From contig JASLCD010000112.1 in the NCBI GenBank assembly GCA_030146295.1, forward strand, positions 1-6,750: a DNA stretch of 6,750 nt, given 5' to 3'. Below the pieces are notes generated by a model. That model saw only the letters and a list, made by a program, of their open reading frames with translations, was not told where the DNA came from and ran no database searches. A program made the position numbers and the translations under genes. This stretch comes from Chryseobacterium sp. (GTDB lineage Bacteria; Bacteroidota; Bacteroidia; Flavobacteriales; Weeksellaceae). This document shows, piece after piece, positions 1-5,954 of this stretch. Each line of letters opens with the position of its first letter. The first letter of the stretch is position 1.

Positions 1-36
1 ATCAGGACTTAAATTGGTTTCCGTAAATAAATTCAT
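1..36 (-). CDS. Start of a divergent gene, cut by the window edge
   Basis: An ATG at 36-34 on the minus strand opens a frame of 12 sense codons (MNLFTETNLSPD) that runs off the left edge without a stop. Twelve codons alone prove little. Support comes from the context: a Bacteroidota -7 box on the same strand at 64-57 would start transcription near position 50, leaving a short A/T-rich leader of about 14 bases before this ATG, which is usual for flavobacteria. The product cannot be identified from so few residues, and I assign none. The gene would be transcribed away from the efflux operon, so the two share one AT-rich spacer. Confidence 0.45.
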   Translation of the reverse strand, partial: MNLFTETNLSPD

Positions 37-56
37 TAACTATTTTAAAATTTTTG

Positions 57-64
57 CAAAGATA
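57..64 (-). promoter_or_regulatory. Probable -7 box (TATCTTTG) of the divergent gene
   Basis: Read on the minus strand, these bases are TATCTTTG followed by C, a full match to the Bacteroidota sigma-A -7 consensus TAnnTTTG. The box lies about 20 bases upstream of the minus-strand ATG at 36. No TTG or TTTG is seen at the expected -33 spacing (roughly 80-90), so only half of the promoter is supported. Confidence 0.5.
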
Positions 65-137
65 CAATAAATATTTGACTTGTTTTTGAATAAAGTTTTA
101 AATATACAAACTTAAATTCACAATCTTTTAATATATT

Positions 138-158
138 TTTAATTTTTTGAAAATTAAA
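138..158. repeat. Perfect 9-bp AT-only inverted repeat with 3-bp spacer
   Basis: TTTAATTTT at 138-146 and AAAATTAAA at 150-158 are exact reverse complements separated by TTG. The element lies about 105 bases before the operon's first start codon. It could be a dyad operator for a regulator of the pump or a weak hairpin. In such AT-rich sequence a chance match is quite possible, so its role is open. Confidence 0.35.
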
Positions 159-263
159 TGTAAAAAAACAAGCTTCAGGTTAAAAAGTTGTTAAACATTA
201 TTTTTTTTTATTAAATTGGATTGATTTTTTCAGTGTTATTAATGAATTTTCAAAAATAAAACC

Positions 264-1574
264 ATGGAACGCAAATTTTTCTTTTTGATATTCTTATGCA
301 TAGCCTTTGAATTATTTGCCCAAACACTCCATTACCCGGCCTCCTGGACGCTGGAAAATTGTATTGGGTATGCAAAAGAGAATAATATTTCCATTAATTC
401 TCTAAGACTTTCAAAAAATTCCGCACAACAGGATCTGCTTCAGGCAAAAGATTCCAAATATCCCAACTTAAGCGGAACAATTTCACAAGGTTTGTTTGCC
501 CTTAATGGAGGTGATGGGCTTCATGTAACAGGTGCACCATCTCAAAGTATCGGAGCCAATTCTTCCATGACTCTGTATCATGCAAATTATATTAAAAACA
601 ATGAAACATCCAAAAATTTATTGGTACAAATGGCCGATCTCTCCGTACAGGAAGCAGAAAACAACATCACCCTGAGTATCACCCAGGCTTATCTGAATAT
701 TCTGATGAACCAGGAGAATATTATTTCTCTTGAAAATGTTCTGAAAACGACCCAAACTCAACTAAAACAAGGCGACCAGCTCTATAAAGCTGGAAGTCTT
801 TCAAAATTAAATTATCTACAGATCCAGTCACAGGTTGCCCAGGATCAGTATAATCTGACCTCTGCCCAAAATAATCTGCGGACCAATACTGTCAATTTAA
901 AACAGATCCTTCAGCTTCCTTCCCATTACGATTTTCAGATTGTAAAACCAGACAACATTATTGTAGAAGATCAGTTGAAACCATTGCTGGATGTCCAGAA
1001 TCTGGCACAAAACCAACGCCCTGAAGTAAAATACAGTGAACTGAATGTAGAAAACTCCAATACAAATCTGAAAATGGCTAAAGCTTCTATCCAGCCCACA
1101 CTAAGCCTGGTAGGAAACATCTCAACCAATTATTCCAACGGCAATGGAAATTATTTTAATCAGCTGGGAAACAATTTCTATATGCCTATCGGGTTAAGTT
1201 TGGGAATTCCGATTTACAATAACAGAATCTATAAAACACAGATTGAGAAATCAAAAATTGCCATTGAACAAGCTAATCTTGATTTAGAAAACACCAAAAC
1301 CGTCTTGAATCAACAGGTAGAACAGTCTTATATCAATCTTCAGAATGCCTTGTCGCAGTATGATTCCGCCTTCCAACAGATGGATATCAGCAAACAGAGT
1401 TATGATATTGTCAACGCTCAAATGAAACTTGGCAGTATTGATTATGTACAGCTTCAGCAGCAAAGATTACTTTATATACAATCTGTTCAGAATTACCTGC
1501 AGGCTAAATACACTGCAGTGCTCAATAAACAGATCTACGAATTTTACGCAGGTAACCCTATAAATCTAAAGTAA
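264..1574 (+). CDS. TolC-family outer-membrane efflux channel protein
   Basis: This is the outer-membrane channel of a tripartite pump: a predicted trimer giving substrates an exit through the outer membrane and the periplasm. Residues 1-19 form a signal peptide (MERK, then a hydrophobic stretch) with likely cleavage at LFA|Q; Cys12 lacks a lipobox, so lipoylation is unlikely. The mature protein shows the duplicated OEP architecture of TolC, roughly residues 26-218 and 240-430. Matching landmarks occur in both halves: an A-x-x-S-x-x-P-x-L stretch (QAKDSKYPNL near 60, MAKASIQPTL near 271) and a gly-turn in the long helices (YKAGSLSKLNYLQIQSQ at 174-190, MKLGSIDYVQLQQQ at 387-400). At 436 residues it is normal for the family. 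It leads the operon, and the adaptor gene starts 3 bases after its stop. The family is clear; the substrate is not. Confidence 0.93.
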   Translation: MERKFFFLIFLCIAFELFAQTLHYPASWTLENCIGYAKENNISINSLRLSKNSAQQDLLQAKDSKYPNLSGTISQGLFALNGGDGLHVTGAPSQSIGANSSMTLYHANYIKNNETSKNLLVQMADLSVQEAENNITLSITQAYLNILMNQENIISLENVLKTTQTQLKQGDQLYKAGSLSKLNYLQIQSQVAQDQYNLTSAQNNLRTNTVNLKQILQLPSHYDFQIVKPDNIIVEDQLKPLLDVQNLAQNQRPEVKYSELNVENSNTNLKMAKASIQPTLSLVGNISTNYSNGNGNYFNQLGNNFYMPIGLSLGIPIYNNRIYKTQIEKSKIAIEQANLDLENTKTVLNQQVEQSYINLQNALSQYDSAFQQMDISKQSYDIVNAQMKLGSIDYVQLQQQRLLYIQSVQNYLQAKYTAVLNKQIYEFYAGNPINLK

Positions 1575-1577
1575 ATT

Positions 1578-2855
1578 ATGAAAACAAAGAATAAAAAATG
1601 GTTGTACTGGGTTGTGGGCGGCATCATTGTAATGGGTGCAGCCTGGTTTTTCTTCATCAGAGAGAAAGAAATAAAAATTCAGCTGGAAACCGTAAAGCCT
1701 GAAATGGGAGAAATTTCAAATTCCATTACAGCTACCGGGACCATTCAGCCTGTAGATACTGTTGCTGTAGGTACCCAGGTATCAGGAATCATCAAAAGTA
1801 TTTATGTTGACTTTAATTCTACTGTGAAGAAAGGACAGCTGCTGGCTACTTTAGATCCCGACTTACTGCAGTTCCAGTCTGAACAATATAAAGCCAATTT
1901 ACAAAACGCGAAAAGCAATCTTGCCTATAATGAGATTAACATCAACCGGCAGTCGCAGCTGTATAAAGTAGGTGCTATCAGTAAAGCAGATTTTGACAAT
2001 GCTACGAACCAATACAATATAGCAAAAGCACAGGTAGGTACCGTAACTGCTCAGCTTTCCACTGCCAACAAAAATCTTTCCCTTACCAATATCTATTCTC
2101 CGATAGACGGAACGATACTCAACAGGAATGTAAGTGAAGGGCAAACCGTGGCCTCAAGCTTCAGTACACCTACTCTATTCAGTATTGCCAAGGATCTCAC
2201 CAAGATGAGGGTGCGAGCCTCTGTAGATGAGGCCGATATCGGCAATGTAAAAGTGGGTCAGAAGGCAACCTTTACAGTAGACGCTTTTCCCGATGAAACA
2301 TTTGACGGCCAGGTTTCCGAAGTCCGCCTCCATCCTACCGTTTCATCGAATGTGGTCAATTATACCACGATCATCAATGCAGATAATTCAGGTTTAAAAC
2401 TGAAGCCGGGAATGACGGCAAATATTACAATTTACACACAGGTTTTAGACAATGTGATGAAAATTCCGGTGGCAGCAACCAGCTTCAGGCCGGACAGTCT
2501 GATCATCCAGAAATACAAAATAAATTCTCCATTTGCCAATGGTAAAAAACATGAAAAAGGCCAATGGAAGAACCAGAATAAAAACAAAGGATCCGAAAAG
2601 AAAAACGAAGCGGCTGTCTGGATCATTGCTAAGGACAGTACCATTTCCCGTAAAAAGATAAAAACCGGAATGGATAATGACACCGAAATACAGGTTGTTT
2701 CAGGATTAAATAAAAACGACAATCTCATTACAGGTTATAAAGTATTGTCAAAAAAATCCTCCGGCGGACAGCAGGCTAAAAGTCCGTTTATGCCTCAAAG
2801 AAGAGGTGGCGGAAACAACAATAGAAACAGCGGTGGCGGCGGCGGACCGAGATAA
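1578..2855 (+). CDS. macA: MacA-like periplasmic adaptor (HlyD/RND membrane fusion family)
   Basis: This is the adaptor bridging the inner-membrane ABC transporter and the TolC-like channel. Residues 8-27 (after a Lys-rich start) form one uncleaved membrane anchor, as in MacA. The lipoyl/barrel-sandwich halves are at about 54-94 (GTIQPVDTVAVGTQVSG) and 171-195 (YSPIDGTILNRNVSEGQTV), flanking an alpha-helical hairpin at about 97-167. The beta-barrel follows at about 210-285 (VDEADIGNVKVGQ), then the membrane-proximal domain, which ends with a MacA-like GMDNDTEIQVVSGL at 364-377. Two oddities are a Lys/Asn-rich low-complexity insert at about 316-346 inside the membrane-proximal domain and a Gly-rich tail at 408-425. 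At 425 residues it is slightly longer than typical MacA, which those additions explain. It lies 3 bases after the channel gene and 61 before the ATPase gene. The symbol is by family resemblance and operon context. Confidence 0.9.
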   Translation: MKTKNKKWLYWVVGGIIVMGAAWFFFIREKEIKIQLETVKPEMGEISNSITATGTIQPVDTVAVGTQVSGIIKSIYVDFNSTVKKGQLLATLDPDLLQFQSEQYKANLQNAKSNLAYNEININRQSQLYKVGAISKADFDNATNQYNIAKAQVGTVTAQLSTANKNLSLTNIYSPIDGTILNRNVSEGQTVASSFSTPTLFSIAKDLTKMRVRASVDEADIGNVKVGQKATFTVDAFPDETFDGQVSEVRLHPTVSSNVVNYTTIINADNSGLKLKPGMTANITIYTQVLDNVMKIPVAATSFRPDSLIIQKYKINSPFANGKKHEKGQWKNQNKNKGSEKKNEAAVWIIAKDSTISRKKIKTGMDNDTEIQVVSGLNKNDNLITGYKVLSKKSSGGQQAKSPFMPQRRGGGNNNRNSGGGGGPR

Positions 2856-2916
2856 CCATAAATTCCGGAACCGATCACATCTAAATAAAATAAGCAACTA
2901 GCAAAATAAATACGTC

Positions 2917-3666
2917 ATGGCAGAAAAAATTCTGGAAATCATGGATCTGAAAAGAGAATTCAAGATGGGCGAAGAAGTTGTTCATGCACTGAAAGGTGTT
3001 ACATTTACGGTAGAGAGAGGTGAATTCGTTACCATTATGGGAAGCAGCGGTTCTGGAAAATCAACCTTGCTTAATATCATCGGCTGTCTGGATAAACCTT
3101 CTGGAGGAGATTATATTCTGGATGGTGTCAATATTAAGAATCTTGACCGTGATGAATTAGCCGTATTGCGAAATCAAAAAATCGGTTTTGTATTTCAGGC
3201 TTACAATCTTCTTCCGAGAACTACGGCAAAAGAAAATGTAGAGCTGCCTCTCCTTTATAACTCAAAAGTATCTACAGAGGAGCGTCACAACAGAGCTTTA
3301 GCTGCTCTGGCTGCCGTAAAACTCGAAAGCAGAGTCGATCACCTTCCCAACCAGATGTCCGGAGGACAGCAGCAAAGAGTCGCTATTGCCCGGGCTTTGG
3401 TAAATGAACCCGTAATGATTCTTGCCGATGAAGCTACCGGAAACCTGGACACCAGAACATCATATGAAATCATGGCCCTTATGCAGGATCTGCATAAACA
3501 GGGACGAACCATTGTCTTTGTAACCCACGAACCCGACATTGCTACCTTCAGCAGCAGAACAGTGACCCTTCGGGACGGAAAAGTCATTAAAGACGTCAAA
3601 AATGATCATATAAAATCTGCCAAAGATGCTCTGGAACATCTTCCGGTAAATGACGACTACAAATAG
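2917..3666 (+). CDS. macB: ABC transporter ATP-binding protein, MacB/LolD type
   Basis: This is the cytoplasmic ATPase that drives the permease encoded next. All nucleotide-binding motifs are intact: Walker A GSSGSGKST at 42-50, Q-loop Gln94 in FVFQAYNLLP, signature MSGGQQQR at 147-154, Walker B VMILADE at 166-172 with catalytic Glu172, D-loop NLD at 176-178 and switch His204 in THEPD. The sequence around the Q-loop and the N-terminal VVHALKGV are typical of the MacB/LolD/FtsE group. In E. coli MacB this domain is fused to the permease; here it ends at residue 249 with its own stop, and the permease starts 23 bases later. The first ATG is preferred over Met9 because it covers the usual first strand. 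LolD is an alternative name on sequence alone, but the adjacent adaptor and TolC-like genes favour MacB. Confidence 0.92.
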   Translation: MAEKILEIMDLKREFKMGEEVVHALKGVTFTVERGEFVTIMGSSGSGKSTLLNIIGCLDKPSGGDYILDGVNIKNLDRDELAVLRNQKIGFVFQAYNLLPRTTAKENVELPLLYNSKVSTEERHNRALAALAAVKLESRVDHLPNQMSGGQQQRVAIARALVNEPVMILADEATGNLDTRTSYEIMALMQDLHKQGRTIVFVTHEPDIATFSSRTVTLRDGKVIKDVKNDHIKSAKDALEHLPVNDDYK

Positions 3667-3689
3667 TTTTAAACTAAAAACCCATTGCA

Positions 3690-4919
3690 ATGAACCTCTC
3701 AAACCTTTTTAGAATTGCCTGGAAAGCGCTTTTACGGAATAAACTTCGTGCATTTTTAACCATGCTCGGGATCATTATCGGTGTGGCTTCAGTGATTGCG
3801 ATGACCGCCATTGGCGAAGGTTCAAAGAAAAGTATCAGCGACCAGCTTTCTTCTATGGGTTCCAATATGATCACCATTCGCCCTTCCAGCAATGTGAATG
3901 TTTCTGGGGGTGCCAGAATAGGAGCTTCTGGATTACAAACCCTGAAGCCTCAGGATGCAGATGCTATTTCAAAAGGTGCTCCGGACGTATCTTATGTTTC
4001 CCCTGCCGTACAGACCAACGGGCAGTCCATCAACGGCCCGAATAACTGGCCCACTCAATTACAGGGCGTAAATGAAGAATATTTCAGCATCAGAGACTGG
4101 AGCATTGCAAGTGGTAATCTTTTCACCAAAAAAGATGTCACGTCCTCCAACAAAGTATGCCTCCTGGGGCAAACTGTTTACAGCAATCTGTTCCCTGGAG
4201 GAGAAGATCCCGTAGGAAGCATCATACGCTTTAATAAAGTTCCGATGAAGGTAATCGGAATCCTCGCACCTAAAGGTTCCAATGCATTCGGACAGGATCA
4301 GGATGATGTGATCATCGCACCATTCAATACGGTACAGAGAAGATTTTTGGGAATCACCTACGTTCAGACCATTTATGCAGCCTCTTCAAATGAAAATACT
4401 TCACAGCAGGCAACAGATCAGGTTTCTGAAATTTTAAGAAAACAACACCGATTGCCTGTTGACGGAAGCAACGATGACTTCAGTGTAAGAACCCAGGCTG
4501 AACTTATTTCGACCATGAGTTCTACCAGCCAGCTGCTGACCGTGCTGTTATCAGCTATTGCCGGTATTTCTCTTATTGTAGGAGGAATCGGAATCATGAA
4601 TATCATGTACGTATCTGTTACGGAACGGACCAAAGAAATCGGACTGAGAATGTCTATCGGTGCAAGAGGAAAAGATATCCTGTACCAGTTTCTGATTGAA
4701 GCTGTACTTATCAGCATCACCGGTGGAATTCTTGGAGTGCTCTTGGGTATTCTCTCTTCAGAACTGGTTACTTTTTTCCTTTCGTGGCCAACTTTCATTA
4801 CGGAATCATCTATTATTGTATCCTTTATCGTGTGTGCTGTAACAGGAGTCTTTTTCGGGTATTATCCTGCCCTTAAAGCTTCAAAACTTGATCCTATTGA
4901 AGCATTGAGATATGAATAG
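3690..4919 (+). CDS. macB: MacB-like ABC transporter permease (MacB_PCD + FtsX domains)
   Basis: This is the membrane subunit of the MacB-type mechanotransmission transporter. Predicted layout: a short amphipathic start (NLFRIAWKALLRNKLR), TM1 at about 21-41 (LTMLGIIIGVASVIAM), a large periplasmic domain at about 42-280, then TM2 at about 283-308, TM3 at about 333-356 and TM4 at about 374-393. The cytoplasmic coupling segment TERTKEIGLRMSIGA at 311-325 and the C-terminal PALKASKLDPIEALRYE are hallmarks of this permease class. At 409 residues it matches the permease part of MacB. A single gene, not a LolC/LolE pair, suggests a homodimer working with two copies of the preceding ATPase. No promoter is seen in the 23-base gap before it, so it is probably co-transcribed. 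Its last codons overlap the promoter of the next gene. Confidence 0.93.
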   Translation: MNLSNLFRIAWKALLRNKLRAFLTMLGIIIGVASVIAMTAIGEGSKKSISDQLSSMGSNMITIRPSSNVNVSGGARIGASGLQTLKPQDADAISKGAPDVSYVSPAVQTNGQSINGPNNWPTQLQGVNEEYFSIRDWSIASGNLFTKKDVTSSNKVCLLGQTVYSNLFPGGEDPVGSIIRFNKVPMKVIGILAPKGSNAFGQDQDDVIIAPFNTVQRRFLGITYVQTIYAASSNENTSQQATDQVSEILRKQHRLPVDGSNDDFSVRTQAELISTMSSTSQLLTVLLSAIAGISLIVGGIGIMNIMYVSVTERTKEIGLRMSIGARGKDILYQFLIEAVLISITGGILGVLLGILSSELVTFFLSWPTFITESSIIVSFIVCAVTGVFFGYYPALKASKLDPIEALRYE

Positions 4920-4933
4920 TTTTTGTACATTTG
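4905..4933 (+). promoter_or_regulatory. Promoter for the DUF2461 gene, inside the permease 3' end
   Basis: TTG at 4905-4907 is followed by exactly 18 bases and then TACATTTG at 4926-4933, a full match to the flavobacterial consensus TTG-N17-23-TAnnTTTG. It is the only plus-strand site in the window where I found both boxes. Transcription would start near 4940, leaving a leader of about 87 bases before the ATG at 5027. The -33 box lies within the permease coding sequence. Confidence 0.6.
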
Positions 4934-5026
4934 AGTGGTGAGATTCGGGTTGCAAGGTTTCGGAATCCGGAACTGAGAGGCCTTTATAAATCTTACTTAA
5001 CAACAATAACAAACACCCAACACAGT
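4934..5026 (+). other. Untranslated leader with a GC-richer patch
   Basis: This lies between the promoter and the chosen ATG. The first half (about 4938-4982) is G-rich compared with nearby non-coding DNA and holds the near-palindrome TTCGGAATCCGGAA. The second half is A/C-rich and ends with AACACCCAACACAGT before the ATG. No recognised riboswitch or terminator is visible. The frame stays open through here from a TTG at 4931, but nothing in the encoded residues looks conserved. Confidence 0.4.
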
Positions 5027-5692
5027 ATGTCTGCAAGCATTTCTTCCAATACATTCGATTTCTTAAAAAAGTTAAATAAGAATAACAACCGCGAATGGTT
5101 CAATGAGAATAAAAATCTGTATACAGAATCTCAGCAAAATGTTGTTTCATTTTTGGATGAACTGATTAAAGAGATGTCCGGTTTTGATGAAGAACTTGCT
5201 AAAATTGACAGTAAAAAAGCCCTGTTCAGAATTTACAGAGATACAAGATTCTCCAAAGACAAATCTCCTTATAAAACCAATTTCGGAGCCTCTCTGGGGA
5301 TGGGAAAGGGAAATCAGAAAGGCGGCTACTATCTTCATATAGAGCCTGGAAAATCCTTTTTAGCCGGAGGTATCTATATGCCTGAATCTTCTGTCTTGAA
5401 AGAAGTACGTAAAGAAATATCGTTGTATGGTGATGATTTTCTTAAAATTCTCAACCATAAGGATTTTAAAAAACACTTCCCGGAATTGGATCAGGATGAC
5501 AAACTGAAAAAAATCCCGCAAGGTTTTGAAAAAGAAGATCCTATGGGTGAATATCTGAAACTTAAAAATTTCATTGTAGTCTATTCTTTAAAAGACGAGG
5601 AAGTACTTGATAAAAATGCAGTGAAAAACATGAATAAAGTTTTCCAACTGATGAAACCGTTGAATGATTTCCTGAATACGCCTTTTCTTTAA
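5027..5692 (+). CDS. DUF2461 / TIGR02453 family protein
   Basis: The 221-residue product matches the DUF2461 (TIGR02453) family in length and motifs. Landmarks are NNNREWFNENK at 19-29, the hallmark RDTRFSKDKSPYKTNFG at 71-87 and GGYYLHIEPG at 99-108, followed by FLAGGIYMPES and a Lys-rich second half with PFL near the end. The family's biochemical role is not established, and I claim none. No signal peptide or membrane segment is visible, so it is probably cytoplasmic. The frame could be extended to a TTG at 4931, but that codon lies inside the -7 box of the promoter at 4905-4933, and the extra 32 residues show no family character. The ATG at 5027 gives the usual start just before the xxTFDFLKKLxxNNNREWF opening. 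It is probably transcribed separately from the pump operon. Confidence 0.88.
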   Translation: MSASISSNTFDFLKKLNKNNNREWFNENKNLYTESQQNVVSFLDELIKEMSGFDEELAKIDSKKALFRIYRDTRFSKDKSPYKTNFGASLGMGKGNQKGGYYLHIEPGKSFLAGGIYMPESSVLKEVRKEISLYGDDFLKILNHKDFKKHFPELDQDDKLKKIPQGFEKEDPMGEYLKLKNFIVVYSLKDEEVLDKNAVKNMNKVFQLMKPLNDFLNTPFL

Positions 5693-5785
5693 TACACTGT
5701 TTGATTGATTTTCTAACGACAGATAGTGCAGATTTCACAAATGATTGCGTGTAGTCCGGCGCGCCAGGATATTTTAAATACAGGG

Positions 5786-5821
5786 TTCCGGAAATAAAGG
5801 TGTCTCTGTGACAAACCGGAA
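5786..5821. repeat. Inverted repeat TTCCGG...CCGGAA with a nested stem
   Basis: TTCCGG at 5786-5791 and CCGGAA at 5816-5821 are exact reverse complements 24 bases apart. Between them GTC at 5802-5804 and GAC at 5810-5812 could form a small inner stem around TCTGT. Neither side carries a T-run, so a classical terminator is not supported. It may be part of a dispersed intergenic element or a weak processing structure. Confidence 0.3.
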
Positions 5822-5925
5822 ATATAGTAAAGCTCAACGCATTGCAAAAATAAATATTACGTATAACTTCTGAAAATCAACCTATTATAATTAACATTTT
5901 TTAAGAAAAGTTTTACATTTTTGCT

Positions 5926-5933
5926 TATCTTTG
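5926..5933 (+). promoter_or_regulatory. Probable -7 box (TATCTTTG) of the FkbM gene
   Basis: TATCTTTG followed by C is a full match to the Bacteroidota -7 consensus TAnnTTTG and identical to the box at 57-64 on the other strand. Transcription would begin near 5940, about 15 bases before the ATG at 5955. No TTG sits at the expected -33 distance (around 5900-5907), so the upstream half is weak or absent. Confidence 0.55.
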
Positions 5934-5954
5934 CTGTTCGTCAAAAAGCTCACG

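Larger units (their letters stand above)
37..263. other. AT-rich divergent spacer upstream of the efflux operon
   Basis: The stretch is extremely AT-rich: 10 G+C of 60 in each of the lines 61-120 and 121-180. No coding frame is visible. It should hold the operon promoter on the plus strand, but no clean TAnnTTTG is present there. The best I can find is TTG at 188-190 followed 18 bases later by a poor match, TATTAAATTG at 209-218. An inverted repeat at 138-158 is listed separately. The bases just before the first operon ATG (caaaaataaaacc) are A-rich with no Shine-Dalgarno motif, as is normal in this phylum. Confidence 0.55.
5693..5954. other. Spacer between the DUF2461 and FkbM genes
   Basis: No credible gene is seen on either strand. 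The first part reads through short AT-rich sequence to a GC-rich patch at about 5754-5769, which contains the 8-bp palindrome GGCGCGCC at 5759-5766, unusual in DNA this AT-rich. An inverted repeat at 5786-5821 follows, then AT-rich promoter sequence. No hairpin followed by a T-run is present, so I cannot place a standard terminator for the DUF2461 gene. Confidence 0.5.

Noticed and set aside
188..218. Plus-strand promoter for the pump operon (TTG, 18 bases, TATTAAATTG)
   Set aside because: The -7 match to TAnnTTTG is poor and the sequence is so AT-rich that such partial matches are expected; noted only in the spacer entry.
285..320. Lipoprotein signal (Cys12) in the TolC-like protein
   Set aside because: The residues before the cysteine (IFL) do not fit a lipobox, and LFA|Q further on is a good ordinary cleavage site.
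2523..2615. A frameshift or sequencing error in the adaptor gene
   Set aside because: The odd Lys/Asn-rich residues are flanked by conserved MacA segments in the same frame, so it reads as an insert and not a shift.
4418..4798. Minus-strand open frame of 126 codons inside the permease gene
   Set aside because: It lies wholly opposite conserved permease membrane and coupling segments, and the translation shows no family features; it is a shadow of the real gene.
264..4919. Calling the operon a macrolide resistance determinant
   Set aside because: The family name comes from E. coli; MacAB-type pumps move varied substrates and nothing in the sequence fixes this one.
4931..5026. N-terminal extension of the DUF2461 protein from a TTG start
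   Set aside because: The TTG lies within the -7 box TACATTTG, and the extra residues show no family motif; the ATG at 5027 gives the standard family start and length.
5754..5769. Rho-independent terminator after the DUF2461 gene
   Set aside because: The GC-rich palindrome has no room for a loop and no following T-run.
5571..5837. Minus-strand open frame of 88 codons spanning the DUF2461 3' end and the spacer
   Set aside because: Nearly half overlaps a well-supported gene on the other strand, no promoter box is seen for it, and its translation has no recognisable domain.
5931..5954. N-terminal extension of the FkbM protein from a TTG start
   Set aside because: The TTG is part of TATCTTTG, a full -7 consensus, so it would lie upstream of the transcript start.
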